From Syntrophomonadaceae bacterium (GTDB lineage Bacteria > Bacillota_D > Dethiobacteria > DTU022 > PWGO01), in the NCBI GenBank assembly GCA_003554535.1, contig PWGT01000145.1, positions 1-35,020 on the forward strand: a DNA stretch of 35,020 bases. Direction: 5' to 3'. This document shows positions 26,693-34,890 of the stretch, piece after piece (the first letter of the stretch is position 1; each line of letters opens with the position of its first letter). The translations under genes and the position numbers were made by a program. The notes under the pieces are model-generated. The model searched no databases. It was given only the letters and a program-made list of their open reading frames with translations, and had not been told where the DNA came from.

Positions 26693-27545
26693 AAACGTTT
26701 TGATCTTAGCTTTTTTGGTTTTGAATATTATCCTTGCTTACCAACTTCTGGCTCCAGGGTTGAGTGGATTGAGCGCAGGTGTTACACCGGAAGAAGTGCA
26801 GCGCATGGAGGAAAAGCTGGAAGACAACAATTTTGAGCTGGCTTCCTCTCTGCCTCACAGACCCCAAAATAGTTCTTTCATCACGGTGAAGCCTCCTGCC
26901 AGGACCCCGGCCAAGTTAAAAGAAGCGTTCTTTGCAGGGGAAGATGTTCATACAATTAATTTAGAGGATAAAACCGTGTTGGAAGCAGGTGAGCAAGAAT
27001 TAAACATCTGGCCTGGTGGACATTACCGGTATTCTTACCAAAACGATGTTTCAGGTGGAGAAGATGTCCCACTGGATGCCGGTGAAGCGGTAAGTAAAGC
27101 CGAAGAATTTTTGGCCGAAAAGGGGCTTTTCCATAACAATATGCGCAAGGGCCAGATTCACCGGGTAGATGAGAAAACGTATAAAATTACATTTTACCAG
27201 GAATTTATGGAGTCACCGATATTTACCAGCTACAAACGAATTGTGGTAAGCCGGGACCGAGTTACAGAAATGGAAAGTTACTGGTTGCAGGTAAAAGGTA
27301 TGGAAGAAAGAAGAAAGATGGAGGTTATTCCTGCGGCTACGGCAGTTATTCGGCTATTGGAAGAAAAAAGCCCGGAGGCGGAGCAGCGGGAAATTACAGA
27401 TATTGAGCTGGGGTTTTTCAGCCAGGAATATGATGCAGAAAAATGGGAAATACCACCGGTATGGAGGATTATCGTTAGTGATGAAGAAGTATATTACGTT
27501 AATGCTTTTATAGGCAATATTGAAAATGATGATATCCAGGAATAA
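26673..27545 (+). CDS. yycI: WalRK regulator YycI (WalI)
   Basis: The 290-residue protein begins MNISKAKNVLILAFLVLNIILAYQLL, the YycI-type single N-terminal membrane helix with SKAK before it, followed by an external domain of YycI/YycH fold (ASLPHRPQNS ... LNIWPGGHYRYSY). It is a WalK modulator. It overlaps yycH by 20 bases and is followed by murA after 41 bases. WalJ (YycJ), normally next, is missing. Confidence 0.88.
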   Translation: MNISKAKNVLILAFLVLNIILAYQLLAPGLSGLSAGVTPEEVQRMEEKLEDNNFELASSLPHRPQNSSFITVKPPARTPAKLKEAFFAGEDVHTINLEDKTVLEAGEQELNIWPGGHYRYSYQNDVSGGEDVPLDAGEAVSKAEEFLAEKGLFHNNMRKGQIHRVDEKTYKITFYQEFMESPIFTSYKRIVVSRDRVTEMESYWLQVKGMEERRKMEVIPAATAVIRLLEEKSPEAEQREITDIELGFFSQEYDAEKWEIPPVWRIIVSDEEVYYVNAFIGNIENDDIQE

Positions 27546-27586
27546 ATTGGGTTAAGATTTATAAACAGAACAGGGAGGAAAAAATT

Positions 27587-28876
27587 ATGCAAAAACTTAT
27601 CGTACCCGGCAACCAGGTGATTAACGGAAGCATCAAAGTTAGCGGCGCGAAAAATGCTGCAGTTGCAGTTTTGCCCGCTTCAATTATTTCAGGCTCTAAG
27701 GTGTATATTGAAAATATTCCGGAGATAGACGATGTTTTTTCTCTGTTATCTATACTTGAAAGTATGGGCATTAATATGCGTCGGCGAGGACGTAATGCCA
27801 TGGAAATTGATTCTTCGAATATGCGTTCAACCTATGCTCTACCATACGAGATGGTGAAAAAATTGAGAGCCTCAGCCTATTTTATGGGGAGCCTCCTGGG
27901 CAGGTTTGGTTATGCGGAAGTTCCTGCTCCGGGTGGTTGCGAACTGGGCCCTCGGCCTATTGACCAGCACCTTAAGGGTTTTGCCGCGTTGGGGGCTGAT
28001 GTAAACATGGAGCATGGCGTGGTCAAGTTGAAAGCAAAAAAATTAACCGGTGCCCAAATATATCTGGATGTAGTTAGTGTGGGAGCCACTATCAACCTGA
28101 TGATGGCTGCGGCCACTGCAGAAGGGCGCACCGTTATTGAAAACGTGGCCAAAGAGCCGGAAGTAGTTGATGTGGCAAACTTTCTAAATGCTATGGGTGC
28201 TTCTGTCCGGGGAGCCGGGACCGACATCATCCGCATTGACGGGGTGAAAGACTTTTATTCCGCTTCCCACAGCATAATTCCTGACCGCATTGAAGCGGGA
28301 ACCCTGTTGATGGCCGGAGCGGCTACAGGAGGGGACTTAGAGCTTCAGGATGTCATACCTACTCACTTGGAAGCTCCCATTGCGAAACTGAAGGAAATTG
28401 GGTATAACATTAACACTACTCTGGATACGGTAAGTGTAAAAAGGTCTTCCAATCTAAATGCCGCAGATATTAAAACCTTCCCCTACCCTGGCTTTCCTAC
28501 TGATTTACAGCCTCTGGGCATGGTAGTTTTAACTCAGGCTGACGGAGCCAGCATTATTACTGAAAATGTTTTCGAGAGCCGGTTTAAGCACGTAGATGAG
28601 CTGAAAAGAATGGGAGCCCGTATCAAACTGGAAGGAAGGGCAGCTATTATTGATGGTGGTAAGCCGCTAACAGGAGCTCCGGTGAAAGTTACTGATTTGC
28701 GTGCAGGTGCTGCGCTGGTGGTAGCCGGTCTTGTGGCCAGTGGGGAAACTGTGTTAAGTGGAGTGGAGCACATTTACCGGGGCTATGAACGGCTGGAGGA
28801 AAAATTTGCCAGCCTGGGTATTAAAATTTACTCTCAACAGGAAGAAGATATTTCTCAAATAAGCAAACAGGTTTAA
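27587..28876 (+). CDS. murA: UDP-N-acetylglucosamine 1-carboxyvinyltransferase MurA
   Basis: MurA adds enolpyruvate from PEP to UDP-GlcNAc, the first committed step of peptidoglycan synthesis. The 429-residue protein has SGAKNA (the K/N pair binding substrate), the catalytic cysteine C118 in APGGCELGPRPID (the fosfomycin-sensitive form), and the late DRIEAGT, PGFPTDLQ and DLRAGAALVVAGL. AGGGAGGAAAAA precedes the ATG. Its placement inside the walRK cluster, right after yycI, ties wall synthesis to WalRK control. A second MurA paralogue elsewhere is possible. Confidence 0.96.
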   Translation: MQKLIVPGNQVINGSIKVSGAKNAAVAVLPASIISGSKVYIENIPEIDDVFSLLSILESMGINMRRRGRNAMEIDSSNMRSTYALPYEMVKKLRASAYFMGSLLGRFGYAEVPAPGGCELGPRPIDQHLKGFAALGADVNMEHGVVKLKAKKLTGAQIYLDVVSVGATINLMMAAATAEGRTVIENVAKEPEVVDVANFLNAMGASVRGAGTDIIRIDGVKDFYSASHSIIPDRIEAGTLLMAGAATGGDLELQDVIPTHLEAPIAKLKEIGYNINTTLDTVSVKRSSNLNAADIKTFPYPGFPTDLQPLGMVVLTQADGASIITENVFESRFKHVDELKRMGARIKLEGRAAIIDGGKPLTGAPVKVTDLRAGAALVVAGLVASGETVLSGVEHIYRGYERLEEKFASLGIKIYSQQEEDISQISKQV

Positions 28877-28879
28877 AGC

Positions 28880-29494
28880 ATGCAGATATGGGTTATTCGC
28901 CATGCTTCTACCAGTGCCAGCTTGGAAGGGCGCCTGCAAGGGCAGTTGGATTATCCTCTATGCGAGCGTGGCCGTTGGGAAGCGCAATGTCTGGCTCATC
29001 GCCTGCAGCAAGTAAAATTTACTCATTCGTTCTGTAGCCCTCTGCAGCGAGCCTACGAAACAGCGCAAACAGTTCTTGCCGGAAGAAGTGTCCCCCTCAG
29101 TGTTAATTGGCGTTTTCAGGAGTACGGATGGGGCATCCTGGAAGGACTAACCTGGGATGAGATTCATCTGCTTTATCCCAACCTCTATTATAAGATAAAA
29201 AACGTATTTTGGTGGGCAAAAGTCCCCGAGCGAGAAAGCCGACGGCGTTTTATGGCCAGGGTCAAATCCAGTTATTATTATCTATCTTCTTGTAATTCAT
29301 CTCGCGATAAAATATTGTTAGTTTCCCATGGGCGGTTTTTAAATGCCTTCATTTCTTTTTTAATCAAGGGGAGCCTTCGTCAAAAGTGGGAATATGCACC
29401 TTCACCGGCTTCAGTTTCTTTGCTGGAAAGGGTTCCGGGAAAAGACAATTTCATTTTAAGATTTTTTAATGATTGCCAGCACCTTTTTAACTAA
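28880..29494 (+). CDS. Histidine phosphatase superfamily protein (phosphoglycerate mutase-like)
   Basis: A 204-residue protein with the histidine-phosphatase pattern: IRHASTS (phosphoacceptor His; RHA replaces the usual RHG), SPLQRAYETAQ (second Arg), the acid-base Glu in FQEYGWGILEGLTWDE, and the second His in LVSHGRFLN. This family includes cobalamin-phosphate phosphatases and broad-specificity sugar phosphatases; the substrate is not evident. It starts 3 bases after murA with no clear ribosome site, so it is translationally coupled. Confidence 0.85.
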   Translation: MQIWVIRHASTSASLEGRLQGQLDYPLCERGRWEAQCLAHRLQQVKFTHSFCSPLQRAYETAQTVLAGRSVPLSVNWRFQEYGWGILEGLTWDEIHLLYPNLYYKIKNVFWWAKVPERESRRRFMARVKSSYYYLSSCNSSRDKILLVSHGRFLNAFISFLIKGSLRQKWEYAPSPASVSLLERVPGKDNFILRFFNDCQHLFN

Positions 29495-29615
29495 ATCCCT
29501 TCCTTTACTATATTTACTAAATCATGTACACTACTAATAATATATTTAATAGAAACAATAATAATAATTTAGTACTTTGCTACTGTTAATTATTTTTTGT
29601 AAAGGAGTTTGGTTT

Positions 29616-30848
29616 ATGGATAATTATAACTCTGGCCAACGGGAGCGGGGCAGAAACTCTGGTGAAGAGCAGGAACGCCAGCGCAGGCAAGAATATTCCT
29701 ACCGGGTAGGTCCTGCCCGAAAACCTCGTAAGCGTTCAATTTTTCCCTATTTCATTGTGGGCATAATTGGGATATTGCTGGGCGGTATGTTATTTGCCGC
29801 CTTGATAATAGGAGGAGGTGTGGTTTCCCCACCGGAGACGGAGCCGGATCCAGAAGTGTCACCCCGTCAGGAAATTGAGGAACCGGTGGTCCCGGAAGAG
29901 CCACGTGAGCACCAGTATACAGAAGTAGTTGAGGCCGTAGAAAATGTTACCCCCTCGGTTGTGGGTATAACCAACACTGTTACCATGCGGCAGGGAGGCC
30001 GGGAGGTTCAGGTTGAAAGAGGCACAGGATCCGGGGTAATTATCAGCGAGGATGGGCTGGTTGTTACTAACCAGCATGTTATCGAGGAAGCCGAAGACAT
30101 TGCTGTTATTTTTCGCGATGGCTCCTACACGGAAGCTTCTTTGGTAGGACAGGATGAGCTCACTGATATAGCGGTCTTGGAGGTTGATATGGAAGAAGAG
30201 TTAACTGTGCCCACTTTTGCTGATTCTGACAACTTGCGGCCCGGGGAAGTGGCTATCGCCATTGGAAACCCACTTGGATTGATGTTCCAGCATACTGTCA
30301 CCCAGGGAGTGGTTAGCGCCACCGAGCGCCAGGTGCCCATTCCCGGAAGTGATTATTCATATACGTTTGTGCAGACGGATGCGGCCATCAATGAAGGCAA
30401 CAGCGGAGGTCCGTTAATCAACCTGGCCGGGGAAATAATTGGCATAAACTCGGCCAAAATCCATGATCCCCATATAGAAGGCATAGGGTTTGCCATTCCC
30501 AGCAATACTGTGGAACGGGTTATAGACGATATTATTGAGTATGGGTATGTTATCCGGCCTTTCATGGGAGTGTTGATCCTGGATTTATCTGATATGACCG
30601 GCGCGGCCACTGATCGCGGGGTTTATATTCAGGAAATAACCCCTAACAGTCCTGCCCATGAAGCTGGTCTGGAAGAGGGCGATGTTATTGTAAGTTTGAA
30701 TGATGATCCCATTAACTTCACCGCCCAGTTGTTTGATCGTTTGCTTGATTACCAGCCCGGTGAAGAAGTTAATTTGGAAGTTATACGGGATGACGAACGT
30801 TACGAAGCCACCATGGAACTGGAAGAAATGGAACAAGGACTACAATAG
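29616..30848 (+). CDS. htrA: HtrA/DegP-like serine protease with PDZ domain
   Basis: The 410-residue protein has a basic cytoplasmic N-terminus (about 1-40, rich in Arg and Gln), one membrane helix (about 42-66, IFPYFIVGIIGILLGGMLFAA), an acidic Pro-rich linker (PPETEPDPEVSPRQEIEEP), a trypsin-like domain with H154 in VTNQHVI, D184 in LTDIAVLEV and S263 in NEGNSGGPL, and one PDZ domain (PFMGVLILDL ... AGLEEGDVIVSLND). It is an extracytoplasmic quality-control protease. I choose the ATG at 29616 because AAAGGAG precedes it by 9 bases; an upstream start would add 13 residues. HtrA genes also flank the walRK operon in Bacillus (yyxA). Confidence 0.94.
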   Translation: MDNYNSGQRERGRNSGEEQERQRRQEYSYRVGPARKPRKRSIFPYFIVGIIGILLGGMLFAALIIGGGVVSPPETEPDPEVSPRQEIEEPVVPEEPREHQYTEVVEAVENVTPSVVGITNTVTMRQGGREVQVERGTGSGVIISEDGLVVTNQHVIEEAEDIAVIFRDGSYTEASLVGQDELTDIAVLEVDMEEELTVPTFADSDNLRPGEVAIAIGNPLGLMFQHTVTQGVVSATERQVPIPGSDYSYTFVQTDAAINEGNSGGPLINLAGEIIGINSAKIHDPHIEGIGFAIPSNTVERVIDDIIEYGYVIRPFMGVLILDLSDMTGAATDRGVYIQEITPNSPAHEAGLEEGDVIVSLNDDPINFTAQLFDRLLDYQPGEEVNLEVIRDDERYEATMELEEMEQGLQ

Positions 30849-30901
30849 CTTTAGCGTGGTTTGAAATTGGTTTCAGGTGAAAGACAGGAGAGATTATAGA
30901 T

Positions 30902-31840
30902 ATGCGAGCCATAATGATATTTATCGATGTAGTGGGGTTGGGTAAAAACGATCCCCAAACGAATCCTTTTGTGTATACTCCCACCCCTAATATAACCCAA
31001 ATGCTGGGTGGGTTGCCTCTTTGTGAGGAAGCAGCCGGGTTTCACGATGAGCGTTTGAGCCTGCTGGCCCTGGACGCCACCTTGGGAGTGCCGGGGCTGC
31101 CTCAAAGTGCTACGGGGCAGGCGTCACTCTTTACTGGAGAAAATGCACCTCTGCGAGTTGGCAAACATGTAAATCGCTATCCGCACCAGCCTCTAAAGGA
31201 GTTGTTGAGAGAAAAAGGGATTTTGGGGCGACTGGTTGAGTCAGGCTATCACCCCGTTTTTTACAATGCCTACCGCCCTGAGTTTTTCCAAGACCTGGAA
31301 CAAGGGCTTACTCGCCCTTATTCCTGTTCCACGTTTATAACTTATTATGCAGGTCTCTCTTTTCGCACCCTCGAGGAATTGAATCAGGGCAAGGCAGTTT
31401 ACATGGATATAACCAATGATTTTCTGGCCAGAATGGGTTATCCGGTGGATATTGTTGAGCCGGAAGAGGCTGGCAACAGAGTGATTGAGGGAAGCAAAGA
31501 GCATGATTTTGTCCTATTTGAATATTTTTTGACCGATCTGATCGGGCATCAGATGGACTATAAGCAGGCCGGGAAGATAGTTAGCCTCCTGGACAGGTTC
31601 CTGGGCACGGTAGTGCAAAACCTGGATTCCTCCACCTTATTAATTGTCACCAGTGACCATGGCAACCTGGAAGATATTAGCCATCAGGAGCACACCCTTA
31701 ACCCGGTTCCGGCGCTGATAGTAGCTCCTCTTTCCTGGCGACAGCGACAAATGCCAGGTTTGCGAGATATTACGGGGGTGGCTCCTTTCATATATAACTA
31801 TCTTGGGAACAGCTTGGCAGGAGATAAAGGAAAAATATGA
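30902..31840 (+). CDS. Alkaline-phosphatase-superfamily metalloenzyme, function unknown
   Basis: A 312-residue protein of the phosphoglycerate mutase/phosphopentomutase metalloenzyme fold. Metal-ligand positions look complete: D9 in FIDVVGLG, the Ser/Thr of LPQSATGQAS (S69 or T71), D and H in TDLIGHQ, DH in TSDHGN, and H in QEHTLNPVPALI. It is shorter than cofactor-independent phosphoglycerate mutase (about 510 residues), so it may be a hydrolase or a small mutase variant. The rlmH start overlaps its stop as ATGA. I cannot name the substrate. It starts 53 bases after htrA. Confidence 0.8.
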   Translation: MRAIMIFIDVVGLGKNDPQTNPFVYTPTPNITQMLGGLPLCEEAAGFHDERLSLLALDATLGVPGLPQSATGQASLFTGENAPLRVGKHVNRYPHQPLKELLREKGILGRLVESGYHPVFYNAYRPEFFQDLEQGLTRPYSCSTFITYYAGLSFRTLEELNQGKAVYMDITNDFLARMGYPVDIVEPEEAGNRVIEGSKEHDFVLFEYFLTDLIGHQMDYKQAGKIVSLLDRFLGTVVQNLDSSTLLIVTSDHGNLEDISHQEHTLNPVPALIVAPLSWRQRQMPGLRDITGVAPFIYNYLGNSLAGDKGKI

Positions 31841-32307
31841 GTTTAAGTTTACGGATAGTTGCTGTGGGTAAAATGAAAGAAAAATATCTCCAGGAAGGGG
31901 TTCATGAATATATTAAAAGGGTAAAACCCTGGCTTGAAGTGGAAGTCGTGGAATTAAAGGCCAATCGTTCTGCACATAAGGTTGAAGAGGCTCTTCAAGA
32001 AGAAGGGCGTCGCATATTAAAAAATCTTCGCAAGGGAGCTTATATCATATCCCTTGCAGAAGAGGGCAAGCAATTTTCATCCGAGGCACTGGCTTCCCAG
32101 ATTGATAAACTCCTGTCTGAAGGAAACACCACCCTGGAAGTAGTCATTGGAAGTCACGCAGGGCTTTCAACGGAAGTAAAAAGGCAATCCCATTGGCTGC
32201 TATCACTTTCCCCCCTAACTTTTTCCTCCCAGTTGGCCCGTCTGGTTTTCATGGAACAACTTTTTCGATGTATGAAAATAATCAAGAATGAACCCTATCA
32301 CCGTTAA
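31837..32307 (+). CDS. rlmH: 23S rRNA (pseudouridine1915-N3)-methyltransferase RlmH, divergent
   Basis: RlmH methylates pseudouridine 1915 of 23S rRNA using SAM and has a trefoil knot (SPOUT) fold. The 156-residue length, LRIVAVGKMKEKYLQEGVHEY at the start, EGRRILKNLRKGAYIISLAEEGKQFSS in the middle and the final LARLVFMEQLFRCMKIIKNEPYHR identify the family and match its typical location after htrA. Several normally conserved positions differ: GSHAGLS (105-111) replaces the usual GGSxGLS, FSSQLAR (129-135) replaces the usual FPHQ(L/M), and the last residue is Arg instead of Lys. Confidence 0.88.
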   Translation: MSLSLRIVAVGKMKEKYLQEGVHEYIKRVKPWLEVEVVELKANRSAHKVEEALQEEGRRILKNLRKGAYIISLAEEGKQFSSEALASQIDKLLSEGNTTLEVVIGSHAGLSTEVKRQSHWLLSLSPLTFSSQLARLVFMEQLFRCMKIIKNEPYHR

Positions 32308-32350
32308 AAAATTCACTATTGGGGCCATTTTACAAAAAAGAATAAAAAAT

Positions 32351-32364
32351 ATTTCCCGGGAAAT
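32351..32364. promoter_or_regulatory. Perfect Noc-binding site (NBS)
   Basis: ATTTCCCGGGAAAT, an exact 14-base palindrome identical to the Noc-binding consensus described in Bacillus subtilis. It lies in the 280-base gap between rlmH and degS, and a noc gene is at the left end of this window. The remaining gap contains no clear promoter or terminator that I can identify. Confidence 0.85.
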
Positions 32365-32587
32365 TATATTTTGTCATCTCCTATCGCAGCCGCACAGTTT
32401 TGATTAAAATGGTTATATGATTATGAAATAAACCTGTGATTTTGTAAAGAATAAGTTTAATGTTTGCATGCGGCGAGCTGTAGCAATCTGAAAAAATGTG
32501 GAAATTAAGGAACTTTTCGAAAAAAAAAGGATAGTAGCCTAATAAAGTTGAATACTTTTTTAGAAATGAAGAGAAAGGTGTATGTTT

Positions 32588-33748
32588 ATGGATAACTCCC
32601 AGGCACTTGATAAATTACTCAAACAGACTGTTAGCGCCTTGGAAAAAAGTCGGGAAAATGTAAATGAAATAGGTGAAGGAGCCCGCGCAGAGCGGGACTC
32701 ATCTACAAAAGAGTTGGAAACCCTGCGAAAACAAGTGCAGGAAACCATTGATTATGTAGATCAGTTACAAGTTAAGGAAAAACAGGCCCGGCTGCATCTC
32801 ATGGAAGTGAGTAAACATTACAAGAGCTACAGCGAAGAAGAAGTCAGGGAAGCTTATGAGAATGCCCGGGAACTGCAAATGATGCTGGGTCATATGCAGG
32901 AGAGGGAAAGGCAGCTTAAAATAAGGAGAGACCAGCTGGAGGTCCACTTAAACCGGCTCAATGAAACCCTGGAGAAAGCTGATGATATGGTTTCCCGGGT
33001 GGGAGTGGCTCTAGATTATTTAATCGGTAATTTACAGGGGATAGAGGAAAAGTTTGAGGAGATTCAGCAAAAGCAGGATTTAGGGTTGAAAATTATACTG
33101 GCACAGGAAGAGGAACGAAAAAGGGTGGCCCGGGAAATACATGACGGCCCTGCCCAATTCATGGCAAATCTGGTTCTGCGAACTGAAATATGTGAGAAAA
33201 TCCTGGATTCCAAGCCGCAGGAAGTAAAGAAGGAACTGGGTGAGTTAAAGGGAATGGTTCGCGAAAGTTTGCAGGAGTTGCGGAAAATTATTTTTGACCT
33301 GCGCCCCATGGCCATAGACGATCTAGGGCTGGTGGCAACTCTCAAGCGCTACCTGGAAGATTTCCGGGAAAAACACCCTGACTTAAAAGTAGAGTTTGTG
33401 AATTCCGGAGCGCCTTTCCATGAACGTAAAGATCTGGATATTGCTCTTTTCCGCATTATCCAGGAAGCCCTGAGTAATGTATTGAAGCATTCTCAGGCTA
33501 CAGAGGCGTTTATCAATGTGGAAGTCAAGCCGGAAAGAATAAATGTGATTGTGCGGGATAATGGTCGTGGCTTCGATCAGAAAAAAGTCCAATATTCTTC
33601 CGGTTATGGGCTGTTGGGCATGCGTGAGCGAATAGAGCTGTTAAATGGCACTATGGATATTAGAAGTGCTCCCGGTGAGGGAGCGGAAATTAAGGTAAGC
33701 GTTCCTCTACAAGAAGAAAAAAGCAAAAAAAACAATTCAGAGGATTAG
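32588..33748 (+). CDS. degS: Sensor histidine kinase DegS-like
   Basis: The 386-residue soluble kinase lacks a membrane helix. The N-terminal half (residues about 1-170) is a long coiled coil of Glu/Lys/Gln-rich helices as in the DegS sensor domain. The kinase core has the HisKA_3 motif EEERKRVAREIHDGPAQ with H185, then DLRPMAIDDLGL, and HATPase_c with EALSNVLKHSQA, DNGRGFD and GYGLLGMRERIELLNG. It phosphorylates DegU, whose gene follows after 13 bases. I choose the ATG at 32588 because GAAAGGTG lies 7 bases upstream; the ATG at 32582 is too close to that site. Confidence 0.93.
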   Translation: MDNSQALDKLLKQTVSALEKSRENVNEIGEGARAERDSSTKELETLRKQVQETIDYVDQLQVKEKQARLHLMEVSKHYKSYSEEEVREAYENARELQMMLGHMQERERQLKIRRDQLEVHLNRLNETLEKADDMVSRVGVALDYLIGNLQGIEEKFEEIQQKQDLGLKIILAQEEERKRVAREIHDGPAQFMANLVLRTEICEKILDSKPQEVKKELGELKGMVRESLQELRKIIFDLRPMAIDDLGLVATLKRYLEDFREKHPDLKVEFVNSGAPFHERKDLDIALFRIIQEALSNVLKHSQATEAFINVEVKPERINVIVRDNGRGFDQKKVQYSSGYGLLGMRERIELLNGTMDIRSAPGEGAEIKVSVPLQEEKSKKNNSED

Positions 33749-33761
33749 GAAAGGATTAACC

Positions 33762-34412
33762 ATGGAAAAGTTACGCCTGGTTATTGCCGATGATGATGCT
33801 TTGATTCGCGATGGTTTGAAGAGGATTTTAAACTTTGAGCCGGAGCATAATATTGACATCGTGGGAGAGGCTTCCAATGGAGAAGAAGTGGTAGGCCTTG
33901 CCCGGGAGATGCAGCCGGATATAATTCTTATGGATATTAACATGCCTGTTTTAAACGGCATTGAGGCCACTAAACAGATTAAAGAGAGCAATCCCGAAAT
34001 AAATGTGATTGCCCTTACTATTCACGAGGATAAAGAGTACCTTTCTGAGCTAATGGATTATGGCGTTTCCGGCTATATCCTTAAGGATACCAGCGCGAAG
34101 GAGTTGTTGGATGTCATTCACAAGGTCGCTGCCGGGGAATACGTCATAGATTCGCGCATGACCGGTAAGTTGGTGGGTGAGTGGCGGCGACGCACAGAAG
34201 TCCAGAGCAGTAAGGAGAAGCTAACTGAGCGGGAATTGGAAATACTGGCCGAAATCGCCCGGGGTGAAAATAACCGGACTATTGCGGAAAAACTTTTTCT
34301 GAGTGAAAAAACTGTCAAAAACCACATTTCCAGCATCTTGCGCAAAATAGAAGCCAGTGACCGCACTCAGGCTGCCATTTATGCCATCAAACACAACCTG
34401 GTCGACTCCTAG
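33762..34412 (+). CDS. degU: Response regulator DegU-like
   Basis: A 216-residue NarL/FixJ-type regulator. The receiver domain has DDDALIRDGL, phosphoacceptor D58 in LMDINMPVLNG and the conserved K of LKDTSAKEL; the C-terminal LuxR-type helix-turn-helix is LTERELEILAEIARGENNRTIAEKLFLSEKTVKNHISSIL. DegU controls secreted enzymes, motility and competence in Bacillus; its targets here are unknown. AGGAAAGG precedes the ATG. It closes the coding part of the window; repeats follow 30 bases past the stop. Confidence 0.93.
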   Translation: MEKLRLVIADDDALIRDGLKRILNFEPEHNIDIVGEASNGEEVVGLAREMQPDIILMDINMPVLNGIEATKQIKESNPEINVIALTIHEDKEYLSELMDYGVSGYILKDTSAKELLDVIHKVAAGEYVIDSRMTGKLVGEWRRRTEVQSSKEKLTERELEILAEIARGENNRTIAEKLFLSEKTVKNHISSILRKIEASDRTQAAIYAIKHNLVDS

Positions 34413-34438
34413 CCGGGACGCAGGCACATATAACAGTC

Positions 34439-34890
34439 CCTCCCCCTCGACGGGGGAGGATAGGTGGGGGTGTTTTTTTCTTTGCTCCCTCACCCGGGAC
34501 GCAGGGACAGGTCCCTTGTCCCACTTTTGTTCTCTTCTTTCTCTATGGAGCCAAATTCTTTCCCCCCCAGAGGGTTTAATCTCCTTCACCACCAGGGTTG
34601 TTAATTCCCTCCGCCAGAGGATTTAAGCTCTTTCCTCCCCCTCGAAGGGGGAGGCTAGGTGGGGGTGTTTTTTTCTTTGTTCCCTCGCCCGGGACGCGGG
34701 GACAGGTCCCTTGTCCCACTTTTACTCTTTTCTTCCTCTATGGAACTAAATACTTTCTCCCCCAGAGGGTTTAATCTCTTTCACCCCCCAGGGTTGTTAA
34801 TTGCCTCCGCAGAGGGTTTAAGCTCTTTCCTCCCCCTTGACGGGGGAGGATCAAGGAGGGGGTGTTTTTTTTCTTTGTTCCCTCGCCGGG
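34439..34890 (+). repeat. Tandem array of 195-bp repeats containing GC-rich hairpins
   Basis: Two full copies (34439-34633, 34634-34828) and a truncated third (34829 to about 34890) have the same 195-base period. Each starts with a C-rich/G-rich hairpin (CCTCCCCCTCGACGGGGGAG), then AGGTGGGGGTG and a T run. Further on is GGGAC...GACAGGTCCCTTGTCCCA, and then CAGAGGGTTTAA sequences that are themselves doubled within a unit. Copies differ at scattered positions and by small gaps. Reading frames across the array change with copy and look meaningless. The hairpin belongs to the family at 11136-11258. Confidence 0.9.

Noticed and set aside
29584..29603. WalR-type direct repeat TGTTAA...TGTAAA upstream of htrA
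   Set aside because: The two halves are 8 bases apart instead of the 5 expected for TGTWAH-N5-TGTWAH, and the second half overlaps the htrA ribosome site.
32993..33012. Second possible Noc-box (TTTCCCGGGT) inside degS
   Set aside because: Several mismatches to the 14-base palindrome and within coding sequence; likely codon coincidence.
34439..34890. CRISPR array
   Set aside because: Units are 195 bp and adjacent with no unique spacers; no cas gene in the window.
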